Of a DNA stretch of 64,000 nt, positions 10,433 to 18,780 are shown one piece after another (position 1 is the stretch's first letter; every line of letters starts with the position of its first letter). The position numbers and the translations under genes are program-made. Under the pieces are notes generated by a model that was given only the letters and a program-made list of their open reading frames with translations, made no database searches and had not been told where the DNA came from. The DNA is from Pseudomonadota bacterium. Its GTDB lineage: Bacteria; Pseudomonadota; Gammaproteobacteria; Steroidobacterales; SZUA-146. The DNA lies in contig JBCCHD010000001.1 of assembly GCA_039028935.1 (NCBI GenBank), forward strand, positions 199,181 through 263,180, in the 5' to 3' direction.

Positions 10433-11545
10433 ATGACAATACAATTTGATTCCATTGACGCCATTCTCGACGATCTGAAGCAAGGTCGGATGGTCATTAT
10501 CCTTGATGACGAAGATCGCGAGAATGAAGGCGATCTCATTATGGCCGCGGACCACGTTGAGGCCGAGGACATTAATTTCATGGCGCGCTTCGGTCGTGGT
10601 CTGATTTGCCTCACGCTCACACGCGAGCGGTGCCAGCAGCTGCGTCTACCGCTTATGGTCACCGCCACCGATGTGGATGGTTCGACGAACTTCACCGTTT
10701 CCATTGAAGCCTCGCAAGGTGTCACCACCGGCATATCAGCGCACGATCGGGCGCAAACGGTAAAGATGGCTGTGGCGCCGGATGCTGTACCCGAAGATCT
10801 TTGTCAGCCGGGGCATGTCTTTCCCATCATGGCTCAGCCAGGGGGTGTGCTAACCCGAGCGGGCCACACGGAAGCTGGATGCGATCTGGCGCGATTGGCC
10901 GGCTGTGAGCCGGCCGCAGTTATTGTGGAGATACTCAATGATGACGGCACAATGGCGCGCCGCGAGCAGCTGTTCGAATTTGCCAAAACCCACAACCTGC
11001 GCATCGGCACTATCGCCGATCTCATCAGCTATCGACTGTCGAAAGAGGAGTCGGTCGAGCGCATCGATGACACGACGATACCGACTGAGTTCGGTGACTT
11101 TCGCCTGTTGAGCTATGAAGATCACGTCAATAAATCGGTGCATCTGGCGCTCATCAAAGGCCAGGTGAATGCAGACTTACCCGTTTTGGTGCGCGTGCAC
11201 GTGCAAGATACGTTGAGTGACGTGCTCGGCGTAACCTGGTCCAGTTTGGGGTGGCCGCTGCGTGATGCGATGAAGCGGATACACGATGAAGGCAGCGGTA
11301 TCATCATCGTATTACGCGGTCATGAGGGGCCGCGGGACCTTCTCGCGTCGATCCATGCCGGCGAGGCGGGCGTAGGCGGACCCACCAAGGCCAGTGAAGA
11401 AGAGATTGCCGATTTGCGCACGTACGGCATCGGCGCTCAAATTTTGCGTGATCTTGATGTGCGTCAAATGCGTGTGCTGAGTGCACCCAAAAATATGGCG
11501 GCAATTTCAGGCTTTGGTCTCGAAGTGGTCGAGTATGTGGGATAA
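10433..11545 (+). CDS. ribB: DHBP synthase with degenerate GTP cyclohydrolase II domain (RibBX type)
   Basis: 370 residues from the ATG at 10433; an in-frame TTG at 10415 is less likely. The N-terminal half (about 1-200) is 3,4-dihydroxy-2-butanone-4-phosphate synthase, which makes the four-carbon unit of riboflavin from ribulose 5-phosphate. Its acidic loop DDEDRENEGDLIMAA and the AGHTEAGCDLARLAG segment are intact. The C-terminal half has the GTP cyclohydrolase II fold but the zinc motif is gone: where RibA has three Cys, this protein reads VRVHVQDTLSDVLGV and WSSLGW, with no Cys. Cyclohydrolase activity is therefore not expected, as in the RibBX variant known in Proteobacteria. A genuine ribA must lie elsewhere. 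ribH follows 33 bases downstream. Confidence 0.92.
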   Translation: MTIQFDSIDAILDDLKQGRMVIILDDEDRENEGDLIMAADHVEAEDINFMARFGRGLICLTLTRERCQQLRLPLMVTATDVDGSTNFTVSIEASQGVTTGISAHDRAQTVKMAVAPDAVPEDLCQPGHVFPIMAQPGGVLTRAGHTEAGCDLARLAGCEPAAVIVEILNDDGTMARREQLFEFAKTHNLRIGTIADLISYRLSKEESVERIDDTTIPTEFGDFRLLSYEDHVNKSVHLALIKGQVNADLPVLVRVHVQDTLSDVLGVTWSSLGWPLRDAMKRIHDEGSGIIIVLRGHEGPRDLLASIHAGEAGVGGPTKASEEEIADLRTYGIGAQILRDLDVRQMRVLSAPKNMAAISGFGLEVVEYVG

Positions 11546-11578
11546 TCGAATTTTTAGAGGCGCTGCGAGGACAACACA

Positions 11579-12046
11579 GTGAAAGTGATTGAAGGAGATT
11601 TGGTCGCACGAGACGTACCGATTGTGATAATTGCGGGACGCTTCAACGAAGTTATTGTCAATGCGCTTGTCGATGGCGCCAAAGACGCGTTCTTGCGTCA
11701 CGGCATGAGTATTAGCAACATCGATTTAATCAAAGTGCCAGGCGCTTTTGAAATTCCGTTGGCCGCCAAAGCGGCACTCAGCGATGACCGATATGCTGCT
11801 GCGGTGTGTCTTGGTGCGGTGATTCGCGGCGCGACGCCGCATTTTGACTATGTGGCAGGGCAATGCGCTAACGGTCTTCAAAAAGTGCAGCTCGATACCG
11901 GCAAGCCCGCCGTGATGGGTGTGTTGACAACCGACACAGTCGATCAAGCGGTTGAGCGGGCGGGCGGTAAAGCGGGCAACAAGGGCGCCGAAGCGGCGCT
12001 AGTCGCGCTTGAAATGCTCAACATGCTGGATCAACTCAAAGACTGA
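11579..12046 (+). CDS. ribH: 6,7-dimethyl-8-ribityllumazine synthase
   Basis: 155 residues. Condenses 5-amino-6-ribitylaminouracil with the DHBP made by the preceding gene; the family normally assembles into hollow icosahedra or decamers. Family motifs are present: the substrate loop GRFNEVIVNALVDGA, VPGAFEIP, and CLGAVIRGATPHFDYV with the catalytic His. The start is GTG at 11579 (VKVIEGDL). The stop overlaps the nusB start by one base (TGATG), so translation is probably coupled. Confidence 0.95.
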   Translation: MKVIEGDLVARDVPIVIIAGRFNEVIVNALVDGAKDAFLRHGMSISNIDLIKVPGAFEIPLAAKAALSDDRYAAAVCLGAVIRGATPHFDYVAGQCANGLQKVQLDTGKPAVMGVLTTDTVDQAVERAGGKAGNKGAEAALVALEMLNMLDQLKD

Positions 12047-12492
12047 TGAGTGCCCGCCACGCACAGCAGACGGCGATTCGCCGCCGCAGCCGCGCGCGTC
12101 GTCTGGCAATGCAGGCGCTTTACCAGTGGCACATTAACCCGTCGAGCGTCACCGACCTAAAACGTCAGTACACGGAAAAAAAAGAGTATGCCGATGCCGA
12201 TGCGGACTACTTTGACGAGCTATTGCGGCAAGCGTTGCACGATGTAGAAACCAATTCCGACGCCATTGCGTCCCATGCCGATCGGGAATTAAGTGCGCTT
12301 GATCCGCTTGAAATGGCGATCATGATGGTGGCGCTGACCGAGCTGCGACATCATATCGACGTGCCGTATAAAGTGGTGATCAACGAAGCAATCGAGCTGT
12401 CACGGCGGTTTGGTGCAACCGACGGTCATAAGTATGTCAATGCGATTCTCGATCGCGCGGCGGCCCAATTACGCGCGGTCGAAAAACGTTAG
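12046..12492 (+). CDS. nusB: Transcription antitermination factor NusB
   Basis: 148-residue all-helical RNA-binding protein that, with NusE (S10), binds boxA and supports antitermination on rRNA operons. The Arg-rich N terminus (RRRSRARRLAMQALYQW) is the boxA RNA-binding surface; family motifs DPLEMAIMMVALTELRH and VVINEAIELSRRFG...HKYVNAILD follow. It overlaps ribH by one base, the standard ribH-nusB coupling. The 202-base spacer to thiL carries two short hairpins. Confidence 0.96.
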   Translation: MSARHAQQTAIRRRSRARRLAMQALYQWHINPSSVTDLKRQYTEKKEYADADADYFDELLRQALHDVETNSDAIASHADRELSALDPLEMAIMMVALTELRHHIDVPYKVVINEAIELSRRFGATDGHKYVNAILDRAAAQLRAVEKR

Positions 12493-12548
12493 CAACGACG
12501 CGATCAATGATCGTTGCGTGGGTGTTGCTCGAACACGCGATGTGTTCG
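12492..12548 (+). repeat. Two consecutive inverted repeats after nusB
   Basis: GCAACGA (12492-12498) pairs with TCGTTGC (12511-12517) around an inner GATCA-A-TGATC dyad. Then CGAACAC (12530-12536) pairs with GTGTTCG (12542-12548) over a 5-base loop. Neither is followed by a T run, so they are not textbook terminators; they may be mRNA processing or stability elements at the nusB/thiL junction. The rest of the spacer (to 12694) shows nothing I recognise. Confidence 0.4.
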
Positions 12549-12694
12549 CACTCGCGCACTTGATCCATACGCGTGCCGCAGTAAACGTGTGCGAGACACG
12601 CCCTGTCGAGTCGTTTTCGTCAGACCGCACAGTGTAGGCAGCGATCAGAACAGCGGCATTGGGATTTAGATTACTACGATGAGGTGTTGGCAGC

Positions 12695-13648
12695 ATGGGT
12701 GAATTCGATTTGATCCGTGATTTTTTTAGCGACTTAGGCGTCGCGCGCGACGATGTCCTCATCGGTGTTGGTGATGACGGCGCGCTGCTTGAGCCACCGA
12801 CGGGCAAACAGCTCGTGAGCGTCATGGACACGCTCGTAGAGTCCATTCACTTTCCTCGTAATGCCCCGGCTCGTTCTGTTGGTCATCGTTGTCTGGCAGT
12901 CAACTTGAGCGATCTTGCCGCCATGGGCGCCGAGCCGGCTTGGGCGAGCCTGAGTTTGTCCGTGCCGAGCATTGATAGCGATTGGTTGGCCGATTTCACC
13001 GCGGGTTTCGCTGAGTGCGCCAAACAACACTCGGTCTCGTTGGTCGGTGGGGATACGGTCAGCGGGCCGCTGGTGGTCACGGTGCAGGTCACCGGTCACG
13101 TCGCGCGCGAACGCTGTGTATTGCGCTCCGGCGCTAAACCCGGCGACCAGCTGTATGTTACCGGCACACTCGGGGACGCGGCGGCCGGACTGCGCGCCAT
13201 GACGCGTGGCAAAGGACACAGCTTTTTAATGGACCGCTTTTTGTATCCCAATGCGCGCGTTGCGTTGGGCAAACGCCTGGGTAGTGTGGCGTCGGCGGCG
13301 ATCGATATTTCCGATGGATTCGGTCAAGATTTGGGTCATCTGCTCAACGCGTCGGGTGTTGGGGCGGAGGTAGCCTTAGAAGAACTGCCGCTGTCCACTG
13401 TGATGAAGAGCGAGTTCTCTGTCGAAGAGGCGCGATATCTAGCGATCAGTGGCGGCGACGATTACGAGTTGTGTATTGCTGTACCGCTTGAACGCATGTC
13501 CGAATTTGAAGAGCACTGTGTGTCCGCATTGGTGCCCAGTCAGCGCGTGGGTGAAGTGGTGGCCACGCCAGGACTTCGTTTCACGCTCAACGGTCAACCG
13601 CACGCTGTGAATGTCGAAGGACACGAGCACTTTCAGGCGGAGCGCTAG
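12695..13648 (+). CDS. thiL: Thiamine-monophosphate kinase
   Basis: 317 residues. ATP-dependent phosphorylation of thiamine monophosphate to the active cofactor thiamine diphosphate; cytoplasmic. Belongs to the PurM/AIR-synthase-like superfamily. Motifs: GVGDDGALLE (N-terminal metal/phosphate site), LAVNLSDLAAMGAEP, SLVGGDTVSG and, later, AIDISDGFGQDLGHL. It starts MGEFDLIRDFF, typical of the family. Order nusB-thiL-pgpA is conserved in gammaproteobacteria; pgpA starts one base after the thiL stop. Confidence 0.96.
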   Translation: MGEFDLIRDFFSDLGVARDDVLIGVGDDGALLEPPTGKQLVSVMDTLVESIHFPRNAPARSVGHRCLAVNLSDLAAMGAEPAWASLSLSVPSIDSDWLADFTAGFAECAKQHSVSLVGGDTVSGPLVVTVQVTGHVARERCVLRSGAKPGDQLYVTGTLGDAAAGLRAMTRGKGHSFLMDRFLYPNARVALGKRLGSVASAAIDISDGFGQDLGHLLNASGVGAEVALEELPLSTVMKSEFSVEEARYLAISGGDDYELCIAVPLERMSEFEEHCVSALVPSQRVGEVVATPGLRFTLNGQPHAVNVEGHEHFQAER

Positions 13649-13649
13649 G

Positions 13650-14147
13650 GTGAGCGGCTCCGACCGCGCCGTGTCGCCGCGCGATGTATTGACCGATCCG
13701 GTGATGCTACTGGCTTTCGGATTCGGTTCAGGGCTTTCCCCTAAAGCGCCCGGTACGGTCGGTACCGTGGTCGGCATTCCGTTTGCACTTATGTTAAGCC
13801 AGTTGCCACTTTGGGCGGAATGGGCTGCCATTTTACTTATGTCAATTGTCGGCGTGTTTATCTGCGGGTACGCCACAAAAAAGCTGGGTGTACACGATCA
13901 TGGCGGCATTGTGTGGGACGAAATTGTGGGCTACGTCATCGCCGTTGCGTTCGTTCCAGACGGCGCTTTTTGGTTGGTTGCAGGCTTCGGGTTTTTCCGG
14001 GTGTTCGACATCATCAAGCCGTGGCCAATCCGCGAATTGGATCACAGTATCCACGGCGGCCTCGGCATTATGCTTGACGACATTGTCGCGGCTGCTTTTG
14101 CCGCGCTGTGTTTGGCGGCCCTCGCGTGGGGGTTACCCCTGATGTAA
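13650..14147 (+). CDS. pgpA: Phosphatidylglycerophosphatase A
   Basis: 165 residues. Inner-membrane phosphatase that dephosphorylates phosphatidylglycerol phosphate to phosphatidylglycerol. Motifs: FGFGSGLSPKAPGTVGT near the N terminus, the acidic HDHGGIVWDEIVG site and FFRVFDIIKPWPI. About three to four hydrophobic segments are visible. I choose the GTG at 13650, directly after the thiL stop and preceded by GGAG at 13640-13643, rather than the in-frame ATG at 13611 that would overlap thiL by 38 bases. The kinase gene begins 20 bases downstream. Confidence 0.93.
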   Translation: MSGSDRAVSPRDVLTDPVMLLAFGFGSGLSPKAPGTVGTVVGIPFALMLSQLPLWAEWAAILLMSIVGVFICGYATKKLGVHDHGGIVWDEIVGYVIAVAFVPDGAFWLVAGFGFFRVFDIIKPWPIRELDHSIHGGLGIMLDDIVAAAFAALCLAALAWGLPLM

Positions 14148-14167
14148 ACCTGCACACCGAGAGCGCT

Positions 14168-15493
14168 ATGTTAGACAAAATTGGCAAGTACATGATCATC
14201 AAAGAAGTGGGTCGTGGAAGCACCGGAAATGTCTATCTGTCACACGATCCGTTCTACGGTCGTGATGTCGCCATCAAGGTGTACAACAATACCGCGCAAA
14301 GCGAAGAAGACGCCGCTGTGTCGCGCAAAATGTTTTTCAACGAAGCCAATATCGTTGGCATGTTGCAGCACCCCAACATTCTCCCGATTTACGACGCCGG
14401 TGAAGAGAACGGCAACTACTACGTGGTTATGGAGCATATCCATGGCGCGCGTACGCTCTCCGCCTATTGCAAACCGGATAATCTTCTGCGCATCAATGAT
14501 GTGGTACAGATCATTTTTAAATGCGCCAAGGCGCTTCACTATTCGGCCAACCGCGGCGTCGTGCACCGAGACATTAAGCCCAGCAATATCATGCTCACCA
14601 CCAACAGTGATGTGCGCATTATCGACTTTGGTATTGCCATTGTGAAAAACGCTGAGCATTCACAGATTCGCGGTATCGCCGGGTCTCCCAGCTACATGTC
14701 ACCCGAGCAAGTGCAGTCTGCCGAGATCACGCAGGTGTCTGACGTCTATTCACTCGGCGCAGTGATGTACGAGCTGCTTACGGGTGTGCGGCCCTTCCGG
14801 GCCTCGAATCTGACGAAGTTGCTTCACCAGATTGTCTACGCCAGTGCGCAACCTATGCACACGATTCGCCCTGAGATTCCGGAGATTCTTGAGGAGATCG
14901 TGGCAAAAGCGATGTACAAAGACCCGGCCAAACGTTTTCAAAGTGGCAAGGAATTTGCCGCGGCACTGACCCGGGCGTTTCAAGAGCTGAAGGACGACGA
15001 AGACCACATTGACAAGCAAGAGCGGTTTGAGCAGCTTCGTCAACTGTCGTTCTTCCATGATTTCTCACACGCTGAAATATGGGAAGTACTGCGCGCCAGC
15101 GATTGGCGTACCTATGGTCGAAGCCAGGAAATCGTGCGAGAGGGAGAGCTCGACGACCGCTTTTACATCATCGTTGACGGCCAGGTGGATGTGAAGCAAG
15201 CCGGCAACGTGGTCGGTTCGCTGCACAAAGGCGATTGCTTTGGTGAAACCAGTTACGTGACGGCGGCACGTCGAACGGCGACGATCAGTGCGCACAACAA
15301 AGTAACGCTTTTGAGAGTCAGCTCAACGTTGCTTGAGCAGGTGTCGACGGCCTGCCAGCTGCATTTTACGAAGACGTTTTTGCGTGCGCTGATCGAACGA
15401 TTGCAACGTGCGGCCCAGCAGGAAGCGACTCAAACGCGGCTTGAGCGGGAGCGCGCGGCGTTGGCTAAAGAAGCGGCGTCCGCCACAAACTAA
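14168..15493 (+). CDS. Ser/Thr protein kinase with C-terminal cyclic-nucleotide-binding domain
   Basis: 441 residues from the ATG at 14168. The N-terminal Hanks-type kinase (about 7-275) has every catalytic element: glycine loop VGRGSTGNVY, Lys37 in VAIK, HRD at 133-135, DFG at 153-155 and SYMSPEQ. After a charged linker, residues about 300-410 form a CRP/PKA-R-like cNMP domain. The phosphate-binding cassette FGETSYVTAARRTAT keeps the Gly-Glu (369-370) and Arg (378/379) that normally hold the cyclic phosphate, so ligand binding is plausible. A helical, charged tail (420-441) follows. No membrane segment is seen. It lies 20 bases after pgpA and is probably co-transcribed. Substrates are unknown. 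A cyclic-nucleotide-gated kinase is an inference from architecture. Confidence 0.9.
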   Translation: MLDKIGKYMIIKEVGRGSTGNVYLSHDPFYGRDVAIKVYNNTAQSEEDAAVSRKMFFNEANIVGMLQHPNILPIYDAGEENGNYYVVMEHIHGARTLSAYCKPDNLLRINDVVQIIFKCAKALHYSANRGVVHRDIKPSNIMLTTNSDVRIIDFGIAIVKNAEHSQIRGIAGSPSYMSPEQVQSAEITQVSDVYSLGAVMYELLTGVRPFRASNLTKLLHQIVYASAQPMHTIRPEIPEILEEIVAKAMYKDPAKRFQSGKEFAAALTRAFQELKDDEDHIDKQERFEQLRQLSFFHDFSHAEIWEVLRASDWRTYGRSQEIVREGELDDRFYIIVDGQVDVKQAGNVVGSLHKGDCFGETSYVTAARRTATISAHNKVTLLRVSSTLLEQVSTACQLHFTKTFLRALIERLQRAAQQEATQTRLERERAALAKEAASATN

Positions 15494-15593
15494 ATCACGT
15501 TCAGCCGGTCGTCTCCGGTTGAGCCTGTTTCACCCCATCAAGCACTCGTGTCGGTGATGACGCCCGCTCGGGCGATGCCGTTAGGCGTTATCG

Positions 15594-16376
15594 CTAGTCA
15601 CTCTGAATCAGCGCGTAGGCGGAATGGTTGTGAATAGACTCGAAATTCTCTGCTTCGATGCGGTAAGCCGTAATGCGTGAGTCGTTTTGTAGTTCAACGG
15701 CGACGTCTCGTACGAGGTCTTCAACGAACTTGGGGTTGTCGTAGGCTCTCTCGGTGACGAATTTCTCGTCCGGGCGTTTGAGCACGCCGTACACTTCACT
15801 GGACGCTTGACGCTCGGCTACGTCGATGAGTTCCTCAAGCCACACAGGCGCGTTGGTGCGGGCGGCGATGGTTAAATGCGTGCGCTGATTGTGCGCGCCG
15901 TATTCGGAAATGTCTTTGGAACAGGGGCAGAGGCTGGTGACCGGCACTTGCACTTCCAATGTGATATCGGTGTTGTCTTCGTCGCATTCGCCAGACAGTG
16001 TGACACGGTAGTTCATTAGACTTTCGACGCCGGATGCGGGTGCGGTTTTTTTCACAAAATAAGAAAAGCGCGCCTCGATGAATCCACGTGGCGCGTTGAG
16101 GCGCTCGCGCATGGCGTGCAGCAGTTCGCCAAACGAATCGGCCGATACGGTGCCGTGTTGTTCCAGCAGCTCAATAAATCGCGACATGTGTGTGCCTTTG
16201 ACGTCGGGCGGCAGCGACACGTACATGTTGAAGCGTGCGGTCGTTGTCTGATCACCGCTGCGGTCAGCGACACGAACCGGGTACTCAATGTCTTTGATAC
16301 CGACTTTGTTGATCGGCACGTTGCGAGAGTCCGCGCGGTTTTGCACGTCCTCAATATCGTTCGAATGGGCACTCAT
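15594..16376 (-). CDS. folE2: GTP cyclohydrolase FolE2 (type IB)
   Basis: 260 residues. Makes dihydroneopterin triphosphate from GTP, the first step to folate (and queuosine-type products). Type IB enzymes accept metals other than zinc and often replace FolE under zinc limitation. Diagnostic features are the N terminus [28 protein letters not shown], and the active-site Cys segment [19 protein letters not shown]. The sequence ends [12 protein letters not shown]. It starts 12 bases after the xseB stop on the same strand. I do not see a convincing Zur box in the region. It converges with the cNMP-kinase gene; a short GCCCG-CT-CGGGC dyad at 15562-15573 lies between them. Confidence 0.96.
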   Translation of the reverse strand: MSAHSNDIEDVQNRADSRNVPINKVGIKDIEYPVRVADRSGDQTTTARFNMYVSLPPDVKGTHMSRFIELLEQHGTVSADSFGELLHAMRERLNAPRGFIEARFSYFVKKTAPASGVESLMNYRVTLSGECDEDNTDITLEVQVPVTSLCPCSKDISEYGAHNQRTHLTIAARTNAPVWLEELIDVAERQASSEVYGVLKRPDEKFVTERAYDNPKFVEDLVRDVAVELQNDSRITAYRIEAENFESIHNHSAYALIQSD

Positions 16377-16388
16377 CGTGTTTTCGTA

Positions 16389-16622
16389 TCAATCAGAATC
16401 GAAGGGTCGGGTGTCGCCGCTTTCATTGAGCAGCACATCCACTTTGGCCTGGGTTTTGGCCAGTATTTTTTCGCATGAATCCCGAAGTTTCATGCCTTCT
16501 TCCCACTGTTTCACCGCTTTTTCCAGCGACAAATCGCCGCTTTCCAATTGCTCGACAATGCTCTCTAACTTCTTAAGCGATTGTTCAAAATCGGGTTTTT
16601 TGCTGGTTTTTTTGGTGGCCAC
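16389..16622 (-). CDS. xseB: Exodeoxyribonuclease VII small subunit
   Basis: 77 residues from a GTG at 16622 (E. coli: 80). Small subunit of the XseA/XseB single-strand exonuclease. The typical sequence runs KKPDFEQSLKKLESIVEQLE, SGDLSLEKAVKQWEEGMKL and CEKILAKTQAKVDVL, an all-helical pair. The open frame continues 84 codons upstream to 16874, but those residues do not look like protein and would run over the parE promoter, so the short form is preferred. In many gammaproteobacteria xseB is followed by ispA and dxs; here folE2 follows directly. xseA is not in the window. Confidence 0.9.
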   Translation of the reverse strand: MATKKTSKKPDFEQSLKKLESIVEQLESGDLSLEKAVKQWEEGMKLRDSCEKILAKTQAKVDVLLNESGDTRPFDSD

Positions 16623-16872
16623 GCATGCAACTCCGGGTCGGTGGGCGACTAAAGTACACACCCGCGAAACGGGGGTCAATGTGGCGCCGTGAGCGGGCCC
16701 ATAGCCCCGACGCGGCCAAGACGCCACCCACGGTCCGATGGCAGCGGAAAACAGTGTCTTAGCATTGACTGTACCCGGCAAGAGTGTGACCCATTTGGCG
16801 TCGTTTAGTGCCTCGTAAATCGCCAGTGAGTTCGCTACACTTCCGGCGGTATTTCTTTGACCATAAGAGCTC

Positions 16873-18762
16873 ATGGCAAAAACCTACGACGCGTCTAAGA
16901 TTGAGGTCCTACAAGGCCTTGACCCCGTGCGCCACCGCCCGGGCATGTACACCGACACCGCCCGGCCCAACCACCTCGCACAGGAAGTGATCGATAACAG
17001 CGTTGATGAGGCGCTCGAAGGCCACTGCAATAAGATTGCGGTGACGCTGCTCAAAGACGGCGGACTCGAAGTGGCGGATAACGGTCGCGGCATGCCGGTC
17101 GATAAGCACCCTAAAATGAAAATACCGGGCGTTGAGTTGATTCTCACGCGTCTGCACGCGGGCGGTAAATTTACAGGGGATAACTACCAATACTCTGGCG
17201 GCCTACATGGCGTGGGGGTGTCGGTAGTCAATGCGCTATCCAAACACCTGGAAGTCTGGGTCAGGCGTTCAGGCAAAGAACACAACATGGCGTTTAAAAA
17301 TGGCAATAAGGCGTCGCCGCTTGAGGTTGTGGGTAAGGTTGGGCAGCGCAACACCGGCACCACTTTGCGCTTTTGGCCCGATCCCAAGTATTTCGATTCG
17401 GCCAAGTTTTCGGTAGCCCGACTTAAGCACCTGTTGCGGGCCAAAGCGGTGCTGTGTCCAGGGCTGGAAGTGTCATTCAAGGATGAAAAAAGCGGTGATG
17501 CCGAGACGTGGAAGTATGCGCACGGTCTCGACGATTACCTGGATAAGGCGCTCGACACCAAAAAGCGCGTGCCCGTCGATCTGTATTCTGGCGATGTCAG
17601 TAAAGAGGGTGAACAGGCCGAGTGGGTGCTTTGTTGGCTGGAAGATCAGGGCGATGCCGTGATGGAGAGTTACGTGAATCTCATCCCCACCAATCAGGGT
17701 GGCACGCACGTCAACGGCATGCGGACCGGCCTCACCGAAGCCATTCGCGATTACGCTGAACTGCGTTCGTTGGTACCACGGGGTGTGCGCATTTCGCCCG
17801 AAGACGTATGGGATCGGCTGAGCTTTGTGTTGTCGGTGAAAGTTCGAGAGCCGCAATTTACCGGGCAAACCAAAGACCGACTTTCGTCGCGAGAGGTAGC
17901 CCCGTTTGTCGCCAACGTGATCAAAGACGATTTCGCTACTTGGCTCAATCAACACGTCGAAACCGGCGACGCGTTGGCGACGATGGTCATTACCAAGGCG
18001 CAGCGACGCATCCAAGCCAGCAAGAAAGTTGTGCGCAAAAAAGTTACGACCGGACCGGCGCTACCTGGCAAGCTCGCCGACTGCACGAGTCAGGCGCCTG
18101 AGTTATCGGAGCTGTTTTTGGTGGAAGGCGATTCGGCTGGCGGCTCCGCCAAGCAGGCCCGTGACCGTGAAACACAAGCGATCATGCCGCTGCGCGGAAA
18201 GATTCTGAATACGTGGGAAGTGTCGCCCAACCAGGTACTCGGTTCGCAGGAAGTTCATGACATCAGCGTGGCGATTGGCGTTGAGCCAGGATCGACCGAT
18301 ATGAGTGGCCTGCGCTACCACAAAATCTGCATTCTCGCCGATGCTGATTCGGATGGGCTGCATATTGCCGCCTTATTGTGTGCGCTGTTTCTGAGGCATT
18401 TCAGACCGCTCGTTGAAAACGGGCACATCTTTGTTGCGATGCCCCCGCTGTTTCGCGTCGATGTGGGTAAGCAAGTTTTCTATGCCCTCGACGATGCCGA
18501 ACGCGAGCACATTTTGGCGCGTGTTGAGCAGGAAAAAATGAAGGGTAAAGTGTCGGTAACGCGCTTTAAAGGCCTCGGCGAGATGAATCCAAAACAACTG
18601 CGCGAAACCGCGATGCATGCCGATACCCGACGTTTAGTAAGACTCACGCTCGACTCCCGTGACGGCGCGGACAAAACTTTCGACATGCTGCTGTCTAAAA
18701 AACGGGCGGCCGACAGGAAGAAATGGCTGCAGAAAAAAGGCGACCTTGCCGACATCTTTTAA
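16873..18762 (+). CDS. parE: DNA topoisomerase IV subunit B
   Basis: 629 residues (E. coli 630). ATPase subunit of topoisomerase IV, which decatenates daughter chromosomes. GHKL ATPase motifs: EVIDNSVDEALEGHC (catalytic Glu), DNGRGMPVDKHP, and GGLHGVGVSVVNALS. The TOPRIM segment has LVEGDSAGGSAKQARDR and ILADADSDGLHIAALL. Length and the ending KKWLQKKGDLADIF separate it from GyrB, which is about 170 residues longer. parC follows 18 bases downstream, so the two subunits are co-expressed. The 250-base spacer shared with xseB must hold both promoters; I see no clear hexamer pair. Confidence 0.97.
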   Translation: MAKTYDASKIEVLQGLDPVRHRPGMYTDTARPNHLAQEVIDNSVDEALEGHCNKIAVTLLKDGGLEVADNGRGMPVDKHPKMKIPGVELILTRLHAGGKFTGDNYQYSGGLHGVGVSVVNALSKHLEVWVRRSGKEHNMAFKNGNKASPLEVVGKVGQRNTGTTLRFWPDPKYFDSAKFSVARLKHLLRAKAVLCPGLEVSFKDEKSGDAETWKYAHGLDDYLDKALDTKKRVPVDLYSGDVSKEGEQAEWVLCWLEDQGDAVMESYVNLIPTNQGGTHVNGMRTGLTEAIRDYAELRSLVPRGVRISPEDVWDRLSFVLSVKVREPQFTGQTKDRLSSREVAPFVANVIKDDFATWLNQHVETGDALATMVITKAQRRIQASKKVVRKKVTTGPALPGKLADCTSQAPELSELFLVEGDSAGGSAKQARDRETQAIMPLRGKILNTWEVSPNQVLGSQEVHDISVAIGVEPGSTDMSGLRYHKICILADADSDGLHIAALLCALFLRHFRPLVENGHIFVAMPPLFRVDVGKQVFYALDDAEREHILARVEQEKMKGKVSVTRFKGLGEMNPKQLRETAMHADTRRLVRLTLDSRDGADKTFDMLLSKKRAADRKKWLQKKGDLADIF

Positions 18763-18780
18763 TCCTTTCAGGCTGCTGAC

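Noticed and set aside
15562-15573. GCCCG-CT-CGGGC as terminator between the cNMP kinase and folE2
   Set aside because: The two-base loop is too short for a stable hairpin and no T run follows on either strand.
16623-16874. 84-codon N-terminal extension of xseB
   Set aside because: The translated residues show no similarity to XseB and would overlap the parE start region; the GTG at 16622 gives the family length.
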